Below are positions 1 to 8,864 of a DNA stretch of 64,000 nt, piece after piece. The stretch is taken from positions 310,001 to 374,000 of the forward strand of contig CP047423.1 of the NCBI GenBank assembly GCA_014058405.1. Reading direction: 5' to 3'. Each line of letters starts with the position of its first letter. Within the stretch, counting starts at the first letter, position 1. A program made the translations under genes and the position numbers. Source of the DNA: Candidatus Nitrospira kreftii. GTDB lineage: Bacteria > Nitrospirota > Nitrospiria > Nitrospirales > Nitrospiraceae. Under the pieces are notes generated by a model. That model had not been told where the DNA came from and did not search any database. It saw nothing but the letters and a program-made list of their open reading frames with translations.

Positions 1-385
1 GGTTCATGACACGGCTTTCAACGAGCTGGGCTTGAGGAAGCGGCGCGACAATTCTGAGGATCGGCTCGTGGGGAAAGCAAATCGTTCCTTCGGCCATTGC
101 CTCCACATCTCCGGTGAACCGCAAGGCTTCTAGGAAGTGCAGGAGCTTCGAACTGAACCGCCCGGATTGATCCAACCATGCCAGTTCGTCCTGCGTCACC
201 TGCAGCTCCGAGAGATAGGCCAGTACCTGTTCAAGACCGGCCGTTACTAAGAAGTTTCGGTGGGCAGGCAGCTTGCGGACAAAGAACTCGAATACTGCCT
301 GGCCGTCCATCCTTTGGTCCAGATAGGCCTGGGCCATCGTGAGCTCATAGAGATCCGTCAGTAGGGCGCTCGTCGAGGGATTCAT
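1..385 (-). CDS. pncB: Nicotinate phosphoribosyltransferase, N-terminal part (cut by window edge)
   Basis: The minus strand encodes about 128 residues that run off the left edge. The protein starts MNPSTSALLTDLYELTMAQA, the typical opening of nicotinate phosphoribosyltransferase, which makes nicotinate mononucleotide from nicotinate and PRPP in NAD salvage. Later text (VFEFFVRKLP, NFLVTAGLEQVLAYL) also fits the family N-terminal domain. The ATG overlaps the stop of the nicotinamidase gene by an ATGA junction, so the two look translationally coupled and supply consecutive salvage steps. The active-site half lies outside the window. Confidence 0.88.
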   Translation of the reverse strand, partial: MNPSTSALLTDLYELTMAQAYLDQRMDGQAVFEFFVRKLPAHRNFLVTAGLEQVLAYLSELQVTQDELAWLDQSGRFSSKLLHFLEALRFTGDVEAMAEGTICFPHEPILRIVAPLPQAQLVESRVMN

Positions 386-1008
386 GTTTCAAACATCTCC
401 CATCGAACAGGCACGGCTCCCTGCCCGATCATCTCCTCTTCGGCGCGCCGACCGTCATCAGGCCGAAGATTGACAGCCTTGATGCCGTCCACCAAAAAAC
501 AGGCATCATAGCCCAGTGTCCGAGCGTCTTTGACCGAAGCCAGCACGCAATAGTCAGTCGCCAATCCGCCGACGAACAGACGCTGCACGTTCCAAGCCCG
601 CAGATGGCGGTCCAGAGTTGTGTTCTGGAATGCCGAATAGGCTTCTCGATCCCGGTCTATGGCTTTGTAAATGATGACCGCCGATGGAGGTATCGCAAAC
701 GACGGAGGCGGTAGAGAACCGGGCGAACCGGCGACACAGTGCACAGGCCACAACCCTCCCCGAGACATAAAAGAACAGTGGTCCCACGGGTGCCAATCAC
801 GAGTCAGGAAGACGGGAAGACTGCGCACATGAAATCGCCGAATATAATTCTCTAGGATCGGAAGAATCTCCTCACTGCCCCTTATCCCAAGTGCGCCACC
901 CGGCAAGAAATCGTTCTGAATGTCTGCGATGAGCAACGCGTCAGATGGAGTGAGAACAATCATAGGAGAGCTGGACGGAGTCGAAGAAGTAGATGACCTG
1001 CTGCTCAT
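382..1008 (-). CDS. pncA: Nicotinamidase (isochorismatase-like hydrolase)
   Basis: About 208 residues of the isochorismatase-like hydrolase fold, predicted to deamidate nicotinamide to nicotinate. Visible key residues are the catalytic Asp in IADIQNDF, the metal-binding DWHPWDH segment, the Lys in IIYKAIDRD, and the nucleophilic Cys in GLATDYCV. That set (D, K, C plus a D-H-H metal site) is characteristic of PncA. The next gene is nicotinate phosphoribosyltransferase, which supports the function. The Ser-rich first 15 residues look doubtful. An internal ATG at 963 gives a more typical start, but neither site has a clear ribosome binding site. Confidence 0.88.
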   Translation of the reverse strand: MSSRSSTSSTPSSSPMIVLTPSDALLIADIQNDFLPGGALGIRGSEEILPILENYIRRFHVRSLPVFLTRDWHPWDHCSFMSRGGLWPVHCVAGSPGSLPPPSFAIPPSAVIIYKAIDRDREAYSAFQNTTLDRHLRAWNVQRLFVGGLATDYCVLASVKDARTLGYDACFLVDGIKAVNLRPDDGRRAEEEMIGQGAVPVRWEMFET

Positions 1009-1055
1009 CAAATATGTGGTGGACTCAACAGTTCATCGGCTTATTACTGCTGCAC

Positions 1056-1448
1056 TCATCGCGCCTGTTCTGACAGCCGACGAATGTACGCCACGACATC
1101 CTGCATCTCTCCGTCAGTGAGCTGCCCGCGCCACGCATGCATCGGGCTGAAGACGACACCGTGCTCGATCGTCCGTAGTAATTCTTCGTCCGATTTCAGG
1201 AACGATTGAAACCGTTGAAAATTGGCCGGGGGGACTTTCAAGGAAGCGGCGACAGGTCCATTGCCTCGACCAGTAGGGCCATGACAGTTCTGACAGTGAC
1301 GTGCATACACGGCTTTGCCCCGGACAAGATCAGAAGGGTAATCTTGAGCGTAGAGAGGGGATATTACTGGACCGCTCACAATAAGGATACCGAAGAGCCC
1401 TGCTGCAAACAGCCGATGTCGTATGTATTGCCGCGGGGCTGTGAGCAT
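1056..1448 (-). CDS. Secreted monohaem class I cytochrome c
   Basis: 130 residues. A signal peptide or N-terminal anchor (hydrophobic stretch around residues 12-32, then PLYAQ) precedes a haem motif CQNCH at about residue 52 and a candidate distal Met in SPMHAW near residue 103. GRGNGPVA and YIRRLSEQ match small cytochromes of the cbb3-subunit-like type. It probably carries electrons in the periplasm; its partner is not visible here. It sits 4 nt downstream of the zinc-ribbon gene and is probably co-transcribed with it. Confidence 0.85.
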   Translation of the reverse strand: MLTAPRQYIRHRLFAAGLFGILIVSGPVISPLYAQDYPSDLVRGKAVYARHCQNCHGPTGRGNGPVAASLKVPPANFQRFQSFLKSDEELLRTIEHGVVFSPMHAWRGQLTDGEMQDVVAYIRRLSEQAR

Positions 1449-1452
1449 GGTG

Positions 1453-1617
1453 CTAACTCTTCTTTGTGGTATGGGCGATGAATGGGCTAAAAAGTTGCTG
1501 CAGCTTCTTGCTCCCGCACGCCGGACAGGCGATCTCGCCCGCTTCGTGTTCCTTCAACGTTACCACAACCAGCGATTCTTTCCCGCAATTGAGGCATTTA
1601 TAGTCGTACATCGGCAT
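1453..1617 (-). CDS. FmdB-type small zinc ribbon protein
   Basis: A 54-residue protein starting MPMYDYKCLNCGKES with a second pair CPACGSKK, i.e. two CxxC pairs that should bind one zinc. The MPxYxYxC opening is the hallmark of the FmdB family of putative regulatory zinc ribbons. The upstream sequence AAAGGCGG about 5 nt before the ATG is a reasonable ribosome binding site. It lies between a UspA gene and the cytochrome c gene on the same strand. The biochemical role is not known. Confidence 0.8.
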   Translation of the reverse strand: MPMYDYKCLNCGKESLVVVTLKEHEAGEIACPACGSKKLQQLFSPFIAHTTKKS

Positions 1618-1638
1618 GGTGAGCCGCCTTTCAATTTA

Positions 1639-2502
1639 TTACCCAAAAACCATGAGTGGATGAGCCCCCTGGTGCAGCAGGGCATGTGAAACACTGCCGA
1701 GCACCATGCGGGTGATACCGCGGCGCCCGCGCGATCCTACGAGGATCAGGTCCGTATTCGATGCTTTGGCTTGCTGCAGAATTCCATCAACTGGAGTGCC
1801 CAACGTGGTCGTGACGCGAGTTTGGTAGCCATATGGCTTCAGCTTGGCGGCAATTTCCTCGAGGAAGTCCTTTCCCGTTCGAAGAGAATGGGTTTCCATG
1901 TGCTCGGCCGAAACCGCATCTACCGGCCAGGGTGGCCTGGTATGGGGGAGAACGGTAAACAGGGTTACTGTGGGCGATTCTCGAAAGGGTTTCTGTTGAA
2001 GAAAGGAGAGTGCATGGTCTGCATCATAGCTCCCTTGTAGGGGGAGCAGAATATGATGAAGCGCCTTCAAGGGGCCTGGAAGAATTAGTTTTGCGCCCGG
2101 CCCGAACGTCAGCACTCGATGGGAGACACTTCCAACGAGCCGTTCCTTGATCGGTCCAAGGCCTCGGGCACCCAAAAGGATGAGGCCTATCTTGAGTTGT
2201 TCAGCCAACGTCACGATCTGATCCACCGGAGATCCGACGATCAGATGCCTCGTCACTGGTCCGGCATCCAATGGCAGCAAGGACACGATACGATCCAACA
2301 AACGAGTCCCGTCGTCGCGCATGTTGCGCTCGACCGTTTCATACAGTTCCTGTGACACTTCCGGCATCATCATCGGATAGGCTGGCCTCGGGACATCGAG
2401 CACGTGCAGAATGTGTAGTTCCTCGGTGCGAGCGAGGTATTTGAGGGATCGCACCGCCTCATATGAGTTGTCGGAACCATCGACGGCGAGCAAGAGTTTC
2501 AT
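1639..2502 (-). CDS. Universal stress protein, two UspA domains
   Basis: About 287 residues in two UspA domains. The first starts MKLLLAVDGSDNSYEAV and carries the nucleotide-binding signature GARGLG-x8-GS; the second ends with GSRGRRG-x8-GSVSHALL. Both signatures fit the ATP-binding class. Such proteins act in the cytoplasm in stress survival, without a single fixed reaction. The ATG at 2502 is preferred over one two codons upstream because GGAG lies 7 nt before it. It is one of four Usp genes within 8 kb. Confidence 0.88.
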   Translation of the reverse strand: MKLLLAVDGSDNSYEAVRSLKYLARTEELHILHVLDVPRPAYPMMMPEVSQELYETVERNMRDDGTRLLDRIVSLLPLDAGPVTRHLIVGSPVDQIVTLAEQLKIGLILLGARGLGPIKERLVGSVSHRVLTFGPGAKLILPGPLKALHHILLPLQGSYDADHALSFLQQKPFRESPTVTLFTVLPHTRPPWPVDAVSAEHMETHSLRTGKDFLEEIAAKLKPYGYQTRVTTTLGTPVDGILQQAKASNTDLILVGSRGRRGITRMVLGSVSHALLHQGAHPLMVFG

Positions 2503-2523
2503 AGGCATCTCCTTCAGTATGAA

Positions 2524-3480
2524 TCACATGGGCAGTAAGGCTGTTGCGATCATCAGATAAATTCCCACGCTCAGAATGTCTTGGACAACGGTCGCCACCG
2601 GTCCGCTGGCCAGGGCTGGATCTGCTCCCAGACGCGCCAGTCCCATCGGCAGAAGGCTGGCCATAATTGTGGCTATAACGGCAGTCACCCCCAGTGAAAC
2701 TCCCACGACCATTGCTAAGGCTAGGTGTCCGTTCCAGAGCCACAATCCTCCACTTGCGACAACTGCGACGATCGCTCCGATGGATGCCCCAATCAACGAT
2801 TCCCTCGCTAGTTGCTCCCACAGCGAGACTTCTCCATAGGCCAACCGACGAACCAAGACCGTTTCAGCTTGTGTCCCGACGGCATCGGCCATATACACCA
2901 CCAAGGGAAGAAAGAATGCGAGGGCCACCTCCCGCCTCAGTGAGGCTTCGAACGCCGAGGCTACACCGCCGGCCAAGAATCCTCCGCCCAGGCCGACCAT
3001 CAACCATGGCAGACGCGCACGTACGGCGGTGAGCGTCTGTTGTACGGTGTGCGACAGGTGGAGATGATCCATTCGGCTCACACCGCCCATCCGCAAGAAG
3101 TTGTCCACATGTTCCTCATGCAGCAAAGCCAAGAGCCTTCCGATCGGAATAGCGCCTAACAGCCGACGACGGCTGTCGATGACGGCCACATCCGCGTCAT
3201 GACGTTCGACCGCGCGTAAGGCTACTGTCTCGGCTGTATCGCCAGGGAGGACTTCAATTGGAGGGGAGCCTTCGAGTTCGGCCAAGCAGGTCTGTTCCTT
3301 CGCCTGGAGCAGTCGCCCGATCGGAACCTGACCGACCAGTACGGCGTGATCATCAACAAGGTAGATATGGCCTACCTCCTCCCATGGATGGTCTCGAAGC
3401 GCCACGATCATGTCTCCAACTGTGTGATGTCTGTTGCTTCGGGGAATGTCCAGAGTCATTAGGTCTGCAGCAGTCGCCAT
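2524..3480 (-). CDS. MgtE-like divalent cation channel with CBS pair
   Basis: 318 residues. The first ~140 form a CBS-domain pair (HIYLVDDHAVLVGQVPIGRLL, VAVIDSRRRLLGAIPIGRLL). The rest is a five-helix MgtE-type membrane domain with the conserved DAVGTQAETVLVR stretch and a final ASGPVATVVQDILSVGIYL. It lacks the N-terminal superhelical domain of full-length MgtE, so gating may differ. Predicted role is Mg2+ or related divalent uptake across the inner membrane. AAGGAG sits 5 nt before the ATG. Its position next to Usp genes suggests a shared stress regulon. Confidence 0.83.
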   Translation of the reverse strand: MATAADLMTLDIPRSNRHHTVGDMIVALRDHPWEEVGHIYLVDDHAVLVGQVPIGRLLQAKEQTCLAELEGSPPIEVLPGDTAETVALRAVERHDADVAVIDSRRRLLGAIPIGRLLALLHEEHVDNFLRMGGVSRMDHLHLSHTVQQTLTAVRARLPWLMVGLGGGFLAGGVASAFEASLRREVALAFFLPLVVYMADAVGTQAETVLVRRLAYGEVSLWEQLARESLIGASIGAIVAVVASGGLWLWNGHLALAMVVGVSLGVTAVIATIMASLLPMGLARLGADPALASGPVATVVQDILSVGIYLMIATALLPM

Positions 3481-3501
3481 CCGGCTCCTTCTGGTCGATC
3501 G

Positions 3502-3597
3502 TTACTGACAATCTGCAGGACATAAGAAGACAAGGTAAATCACAATCGCCACACCTAACCCCACCGCTCCAAGTAGAAGCCACTGTGCACGTGTCAT
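3502..3597 (-). CDS. 31-residue single-pass membrane protein
   Basis: A small gene, MTRAQWLLLGAVGLGV onward, with one hydrophobic helix (about residues 6-25) and a short tail containing two Cys. A strong ribosome binding site (GGGAGGAACG) directly precedes the ATG, which is the main reason to believe it. It sits 21 nt upstream of the mgtE-like gene on the same strand, so it may be a small accessory subunit or regulator of that channel. No family was recognised. Confidence 0.55.
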   Translation of the reverse strand: MTRAQWLLLGAVGLGVAIVIYLVFLCPADCQ

Positions 3598-3903
3598 CGT
3601 TCCTCCCAATGCTTGTTAGATGGTATTCAGCAAGTCTGATGCCGCCATAAATCACCGTGAACTGGTAGCTGAAATGGAGCGGTGGAGAGTTGGGAGTCAG
3701 GTAGATGACGCTTTCTGCTACAGGAGACGAACGACCACTGTAGCAGAGATCCACTGCTAAGGAGGCGGACCTATGATCGATAGCTGACCATGTAGGAGCA
3801 AACAACATCAAATCTTTGAATATCCCTAAGCCCTGGACCATCACGCACCTTCTGTGATGAGTGGCATCGCGTTTGCTCAAATCGTGATCAGGAGGATCGT
3901 TTC
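3598..3903. other. Intergenic region between divergent stress genes
   Basis: About 300 bp separate the minus-strand small membrane protein from the plus-strand single-domain Usp gene. It must hold both promoters. No gene, clear operator or terminator was recognised; only the GGAGG ribosome binding site before 3904 is obvious. Confidence 0.4.
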
Positions 3904-4407
3904 ATGAGGCGAGATTCGAATCTCTTCAATACCATTCTGGTTCCGGTTGATTTCTCCCCTTGTTCGGATGAGGCATTCGGGGTGGCATGTCAGATGGCGC
4001 GTCTTTGCGGGGCGGCGATACTGATCTTGCATGTAATCGATACCAGCGCCCTTGCCGCGTTCAACCGATTGGGTTTACTTGCGGTCCCGTCCGATGCGAC
4101 CGCTCAGCATCGCCGATTACGCCACCATGCCCGCTTGAATGTACGTCAATTATTGGAGTCGAAGGAGGCCGAGGCTCTAAAGGTCACTCGCATGATCGTG
4201 GAAGGGGCACCGTTCGTCGAGATTGCGAAAGTTGCGCGCACGGGGAACATTGATTTGGTGGTGATGGGGAGCTACGGTGGCCGTTCCGGCAGCGTGGATA
4301 AGATATTCTTCGGGAGCACAGCAGAAAAAGTCGTTCGCACGGCGGGTTGCCCGGTATTGACCGTCCCGATTCCGGTATCCGCTCCTCAACGGAGAGTGTC
4401 GCGTTGA
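3904..4407 (+). CDS. Universal stress protein, single UspA domain
   Basis: 167 residues with one UspA domain: N-terminal strand NTILVPVDFSPCSDEA, helix EIAKVARTGNIDLVVMGSYG, and nucleotide signature GSYGGRSGSVDKIFFGS. That spacing fits an ATP-binding Usp. AGGAGG lies 9 nt before the ATG. It starts a plus-strand run with the cupredoxin and a two-domain Usp, with gaps of 19 nt and an overlap, so an operon is likely. Confidence 0.87.
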   Translation: MRRDSNLFNTILVPVDFSPCSDEAFGVACQMARLCGAAILILHVIDTSALAAFNRLGLLAVPSDATAQHRRLRHHARLNVRQLLESKEAEALKVTRMIVEGAPFVEIAKVARTGNIDLVVMGSYGGRSGSVDKIFFGSTAEKVVRTAGCPVLTVPIPVSAPQRRVSR

Positions 4408-4426
4408 CGGGTAGAGGGAGGAGACT

Positions 4427-4858
4427 ATGACCCATAAGCAACTTCGTTTGCCATGGCGGCTGTTAGGAGCGATTCTTTCTATGGCGTGCTTGGCCTGGAT
4501 CTCTGGCGGAATCCTTCTTGCGCAATCTGAACAGATAGTGGGTGTGACCATCAAGGATTATAAGTTCGTGACGAAGCAGAGTACGTTGCGACTGGGGTTT
4601 CCCACGGTCATCAAGGTACGTAATGAAGACGCGGAGCGACACGATTTTAGTTCAACCATGTTTGAGGGGATTCCGACTCAGATCGAAAAGGACGGCGTCA
4701 TCGTGTACGGACGTGGCGTGGGAGGTGTCTTCCTCGATCCGAAACAGGAGGCGACCATCCGATTTGATATGACGCGACCGGGTCGGCACGTCTTTCGATG
4801 CTCCATCCACCCGACAATGAGCGGCGAGTTGCTTCTACTTAATGCGGAGGCAGTGTGA
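4427..4858 (+). CDS. Secreted cupredoxin-like protein
   Basis: 143 residues with an N-terminal signal/anchor (about 12-32) followed by a small beta-sandwich. Candidate copper ligands are His in ERHDFSS and the C-terminal Cys, His and Met in FRCSIHPTMSGEL, the usual plastocyanin-like order. It is probably a periplasmic electron carrier or copper-binding protein. Its GTG TGA end overlaps the start of the next Usp gene, an unusual but clear coupling of a periplasmic cupredoxin to a stress protein. Confidence 0.8.
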   Translation: MTHKQLRLPWRLLGAILSMACLAWISGGILLAQSEQIVGVTIKDYKFVTKQSTLRLGFPTVIKVRNEDAERHDFSSTMFEGIPTQIEKDGVIVYGRGVGGVFLDPKQEATIRFDMTRPGRHVFRCSIHPTMSGELLLLNAEAV

Positions 4859-5826
4859 CTCTGTCTGAAAGTGCACCGAGACTTCTCCTGGCGACCGACG
4901 GGTCGCAGGGATCGAGGGTTGCGGAGGATTATGCGTTTGCGCTGGCCCGAGCATGGGGTGCCTCGCTGAGCGTCATGAATGTGTTGGAGTCCCCACCAGG
5001 GTTTGATCCGGAGAATTCCGTCAATCAACTGTATTTGACTGAGCTGATGAAACAGGCGACGAGTGCGCTGGTCACGCTGAAAGCACAGGCGGTTGATCGC
5101 GGCATTTCCGTTCACACGAGGATTGCCACAGGTATCCCAAGCGAAGAAGTCCTTTCGGTGGCGACTGAGGAAGATCCGGATCTCATCATCGTAGGCACGC
5201 GAGGGAAAACCGGCTTGGCCCATGTGCTACTGGGAAGTACGGCCGAACGAATTATTCGGGGAGCACCCTGCCCGGTTCTGGCCGTGCGAGGCGAAGGTCA
5301 AGGCAGGGAGCTGGTTGAGCAAGGCCGACGCAACCCTGCTGATCTCGATCGGATTCTGGTGCCGGTCGATTTTTCCGACTGTTCGCTCGATGCCCTCGAG
5401 TACGGAGCGCTAGTCGCCCAACGATCGAAGGCCTCGGTGACGATCCTTCATGTCCTAGAGCCGGTCTCATATGGACTAGACTTTACGCTCCCGCATAGGG
5501 AAAAACGAGAGGCGATCAGGGTAGCGTACACGAAACGATTATTGGAGCTCGTCTCGGCGCTTGCTACTGCCGGTGTCCCATCCGAATCCCTGATCGTGGG
5601 CGGACTGCCGACTGATTCTATTCTCGATGCGGCTCGGACGCAGCCGGCTGATTTGATCGTGATGGGAACTCATGGACGCCGCGGCTTGTCCCACGCATTA
5701 TTCGGCAGTATTGCGGAATCAGTCCTTCGGAAATCTTCGTGTCCCGTTCTGACGGTCCGGAGCCCGAAATTTCGTCCTAGCCATCGGCGTGTCGTTTCAG
5801 ATCGGTCCCTATCAACCAACGTGTAA
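4855..5826 (+). CDS. Universal stress protein, two UspA domains
   Basis: 323 residues, GTG start overlapping the cupredoxin stop. Domain 1 starts RLLLATDGSQGSRVAED and has GTRGKTGLAHVLLGSTAERI; domain 2 starts RILVPVDFSDCSLDALEYG and has GTHGRRGLSHALFGSIAESV. Both are ATP-type nucleotide signatures. A basic ~20-residue tail follows. It is the third of four Usp genes and is likely co-transcribed with the previous two genes. Confidence 0.88.
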   Translation: MTLSESAPRLLLATDGSQGSRVAEDYAFALARAWGASLSVMNVLESPPGFDPENSVNQLYLTELMKQATSALVTLKAQAVDRGISVHTRIATGIPSEEVLSVATEEDPDLIIVGTRGKTGLAHVLLGSTAERIIRGAPCPVLAVRGEGQGRELVEQGRRNPADLDRILVPVDFSDCSLDALEYGALVAQRSKASVTILHVLEPVSYGLDFTLPHREKREAIRVAYTKRLLELVSALATAGVPSESLIVGGLPTDSILDAARTQPADLIVMGTHGRRGLSHALFGSIAESVLRKSSCPVLTVRSPKFRPSHRRVVSDRSLSTNV

Positions 5827-5840
5827 CCGAGGAGTAAGTC

Positions 5841-6065
5841 ATGCGGACGAGCGTCAAATCAGCCGGTAAAGGGAATGCCAAATCCTCCTCACTAACGAGT
5901 GTAATTGAGAAGCCTATCGAGTTACCGGACGGAATGTGGGATCGCATCTCGCGGAAAGCCTATGAACTCTGGCTGCAGCGAGGTTGCCAAGAAGGGAATG
6001 CACTCCGCGATTGGCTCGATGCAGAGGAAATCGTCATGGGAGAGATTCATGAAGCTCGCGAGTGA
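5841..6065 (+). CDS. DUF2934 family small protein
   Basis: 74 residues. The core, WDRISRKAYELWLQRGC then EGNALRDWLDAE, is the DUF2934 pattern: a short helical module ending in a W-x-x-A-E motif. The function of this family is unknown, and it is common in Nitrospira and other soil and water bacteria. It lies 14 nt after a Usp gene and overlaps the next gene by 17 nt in another frame, so coupled translation is likely. Confidence 0.7.
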   Translation: MRTSVKSAGKGNAKSSSLTSVIEKPIELPDGMWDRISRKAYELWLQRGCQEGNALRDWLDAEEIVMGEIHEARE

Positions 6066-7449
6066 CCGGGCGGCCGGGTTTTGGACACCGAGACCTCCGT
6101 CTCTTGATGCGGTGCTCGCGCGGCTTGAATCGCTCTCGCGCAACCCCACGTTTGTTCTGCAACGGGAGATCGGGCTGGCACGAGCCCTCAGGCCCTACTT
6201 GGGAGGAGGTACCGCGAGAATTGTGGCGCCGCTCGCACAAGAAACTGAACTCGCCAACCTCTCGCTCATCTGCGATTTCTATCCTGAAGACGGCCAGTTG
6301 TCGCTCATCGAACAACTGAGGGATATCATCACCGAACATATCTCAGATGAGGAACGGCGATGGCTCGACCCGCTGAAACATTCTTATCTCGATGTATTGG
6401 AACTCACCTCTGTGGCGAAGGCTGAGGAAGAGCTTACCGTGCGGTCGATTGGAGATCGAACCTCGTACGTAGTGCCAGGCGTTGAATCGCTCAAGGATGT
6501 TGTGGTGGGCCAAGTACTACTGACCCGGGTGATTCGCGACCCGAATGCCGGTACATCAAAGAAAGTGGTATGGTCCGGCAGCGGAATTATCCTGTCACCG
6601 GCTGACGCCCACGCGTTACTTGAGATCACCACAGAATGGCGCCGGGAGATGGAGGTGAGCTCCGGGTCCTTTGGGTTAGGGGAGTGGCAGGAGTTCGCCA
6701 AACGCTTTGGATACATGCTGCTCTGGGCGTTCGCGCAGCTCCGCATGGATGCGTTGGTGGACGCCGTCGTCCATATTCGCTATCGCCGTCCCGATGGCCA
6801 GCCCTATCTCTATGCCGTGGCCCTGTATGACCACCACGAGTATCGCTCCTTTGTCGATGGGTTGTCCGAGATGAACGAGCTTGAGTCGGAGAAGGCGGCG
6901 TCTTCAGCTGAAAGACAAGGCCAAGCTGGACCATTCCCACCAGCGCGCACATGGGTCCAGCGTGATAGAAACGGAGGGTCTGACCGTATTGTCCTCAGGG
7001 TGACGTTAACGTCGTCTCAGCTGATGGTAGAATGCGACGGAGCTGAGCGGCTTGACCAGATCAAACATCGACTTGCGGCTATGTTTGGGTTTTCACTACA
7101 TTTCCGCGATGAGACACTTGCGCCACCGGTCCGACAACTCTCAAGAGCCGAGCTCATGTCCGATGAACCGCCCACGTTGGTCGTGATGGGCGAAGAAGAC
7201 CGTAGGCTGCTCAACCAGTTTCTTGAAAACGCCTACCTGGAGTGGTCGGATCAACCGCATCTCGCGCTTGGGGCTCAGACCCCTCGACATGCGGCTGCGT
7301 CTCCGGATTTGCGGGGAAAGGTGGGTGAGTTGATCGACGAAATGGAGCAGCATGATCTGGGTCGTCAACGATGTGGCCAACGCGCTTTCAATTATAATCG
7401 TCTTCGCGGGCACGTGGGACTGGAGGAACAGCCTGGTGACCTATGGTGA
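6049..7449 (+). CDS. Uncharacterised 466-residue protein
   Basis: No family recognised. The start at 6049 (MKLASDRAAGFW) is chosen because GGGAGAG lies 6 nt upstream; an open frame extends back to 5905 but overlaps the DUF2934 gene. No signal peptide or membrane helix is visible, so it is probably cytoplasmic. An acidic helical middle (about 90-130) is followed by mixed alpha/beta text such as FGYMLLWAFAQLRMDALV. It overlaps the DUF2934 gene and precedes the phosphofructokinase, so it probably belongs to the stress operon. Confidence 0.6.
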   Translation: MKLASDRAAGFWTPRPPSLDAVLARLESLSRNPTFVLQREIGLARALRPYLGGGTARIVAPLAQETELANLSLICDFYPEDGQLSLIEQLRDIITEHISDEERRWLDPLKHSYLDVLELTSVAKAEEELTVRSIGDRTSYVVPGVESLKDVVVGQVLLTRVIRDPNAGTSKKVVWSGSGIILSPADAHALLEITTEWRREMEVSSGSFGLGEWQEFAKRFGYMLLWAFAQLRMDALVDAVVHIRYRRPDGQPYLYAVALYDHHEYRSFVDGLSEMNELESEKAASSAERQGQAGPFPPARTWVQRDRNGGSDRIVLRVTLTSSQLMVECDGAERLDQIKHRLAAMFGFSLHFRDETLAPPVRQLSRAELMSDEPPTLVVMGEEDRRLLNQFLENAYLEWSDQPHLALGAQTPRHAAASPDLRGKVGELIDEMEQHDLGRQRCGQRAFNYNRLRGHVGLEEQPGDLW

Positions 7450-7567
7450 TCTGGGCAGTGCGATCCGCAACCGCACCGCTTGCCTCTTGCTGAAAGGGAG
7501 TATACAACCAAGCCGAAGATTATGAAGAAATTGGATGGCGATTGAGAAACAGCGTAGGGAGATACAG

Positions 7568-8815
7568 GTGACAGAACAGCGAACTACAGTGGGGATTCTC
7601 GTCGGTGGGGGGCCTGCCCCTGGGATCAATAGCGTGATCGGCGCAGCCACCATTCGCAGCATTCTTGGAGGCTCGGATGTCCTCGGGATCATCGATGGGT
7701 TCAGATGGCTCATGGAAGGGGGAACCGGACAAGTGCGGCCGCTCTCGATCGAGGAGATCAGCCGAATCCATTTTCGCGGCGGATCTCATTTGGGCACATC
7801 CCGGGCCAATCCGACGAAAAGCACGGAGCTGCTCGACAACGTCTTGTTCTCGCTGTCGCGGCTTGGCGTCACACGATTGATCACGATTGGTGGGGACGAC
7901 ACCGCTTTTTCAGCTATGAAACTGGAGGAGCGATCGGGAGGTCGTCTACAAGTCGTTCACGTTCCCAAGACGATCGACAACGATCTGGATCTTCCATATG
8001 GTATTCCCACGTTCGGGTTTCAGACCGCCCGTCACATCGGGGTCGAGATTGTGAAAAATCTCATGGTTGATGCTCGCACGACATCACGCTGGTACTTAAT
8101 TGTGACGATGGGGCGTAAGGCCGGGCATCTGGCATTGGGTATCGGAAAGGCCGCCGGTGCCACGCTGACGATCATCCCGGAAGAGTTTGGAGACCGTCCG
8201 GTGAGGCTCCAACGAGTCCTGGATCTCTTGATCGGGGCCATCATCAAGCGTCGGGAACAGGGTCGAGCCGATGGAGTAGCGGTGTTGGCAGAAGGGTTGA
8301 TCGAAATTCTCGATCCGCATGACCTCGGTGGCTTGGAGCATGTTGAGAGAGACGAGCACGGTCACATACGCATGACCGAAGTGGATATGGGCGAGGTCTT
8401 GCGTCGGGAACTGACGAAGCAGCTTCACGCGCTGGGGCTATCCACGACCTTTGTGGCGAAGAACGTCGGATATGAGCTCCGTTGCGCCGATCCGATCCCA
8501 TACGATATCGAGTATACGCGTGATCTTGGATATTGCGCCGCGCAGTATCTATTGGACGGGGGAACGGCGGCCATGGTCTCGATTCAGAATGGACGGTTCA
8601 CCCCAATACCATTCAAACAGATGGTGGATTCCTCCACCGGACGAACCAAGGTCAGGATGGTGGATATCGGTTCACAGTCCTACCAGATCGCTCGGCAATA
8701 CATGATTCGGCTCACGGAGGATGATCTAAGCAATCCGGACCGGCTGGGTCGATACGCCGCATTGAGCGGCCTGCCCATAGAAGTGTTCAGAGAACGGTTC
8801 AGCGCAGCGCACTGA
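7568..8815 (+). CDS. pfp: PPi-type 6-phosphofructokinase
   Basis: About 415 residues of the PfkA superfamily, making fructose 1,6-bisphosphate from fructose 6-phosphate. Visible motifs: GILVGGGPAPGINSVIG, GGDDTAFSA and PKTIDNDLDLPYG. Asp in GGDD and Lys in PKTIDND are the residues that mark diphosphate rather than ATP as phosphate donor (ATP enzymes have GGDGS and GTIDND), so a reversible PPi enzyme is likely. The GTG at 7568 has GGGAG 7 nt upstream and is preferred to an ATG at 7535 without one. Its neighbours suggest use under energy-limiting or stress conditions. Confidence 0.85.
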   Translation: MTEQRTTVGILVGGGPAPGINSVIGAATIRSILGGSDVLGIIDGFRWLMEGGTGQVRPLSIEEISRIHFRGGSHLGTSRANPTKSTELLDNVLFSLSRLGVTRLITIGGDDTAFSAMKLEERSGGRLQVVHVPKTIDNDLDLPYGIPTFGFQTARHIGVEIVKNLMVDARTTSRWYLIVTMGRKAGHLALGIGKAAGATLTIIPEEFGDRPVRLQRVLDLLIGAIIKRREQGRADGVAVLAEGLIEILDPHDLGGLEHVERDEHGHIRMTEVDMGEVLRRELTKQLHALGLSTTFVAKNVGYELRCADPIPYDIEYTRDLGYCAAQYLLDGGTAAMVSIQNGRFTPIPFKQMVDSSTGRTKVRMVDIGSQSYQIARQYMIRLTEDDLSNPDRLGRYAALSGLPIEVFRERFSAAH

Positions 8816-8864
8816 ACGCACGAGGTATATTTCGTCGAAAAATAATAGATGAGGGATACCCAAC

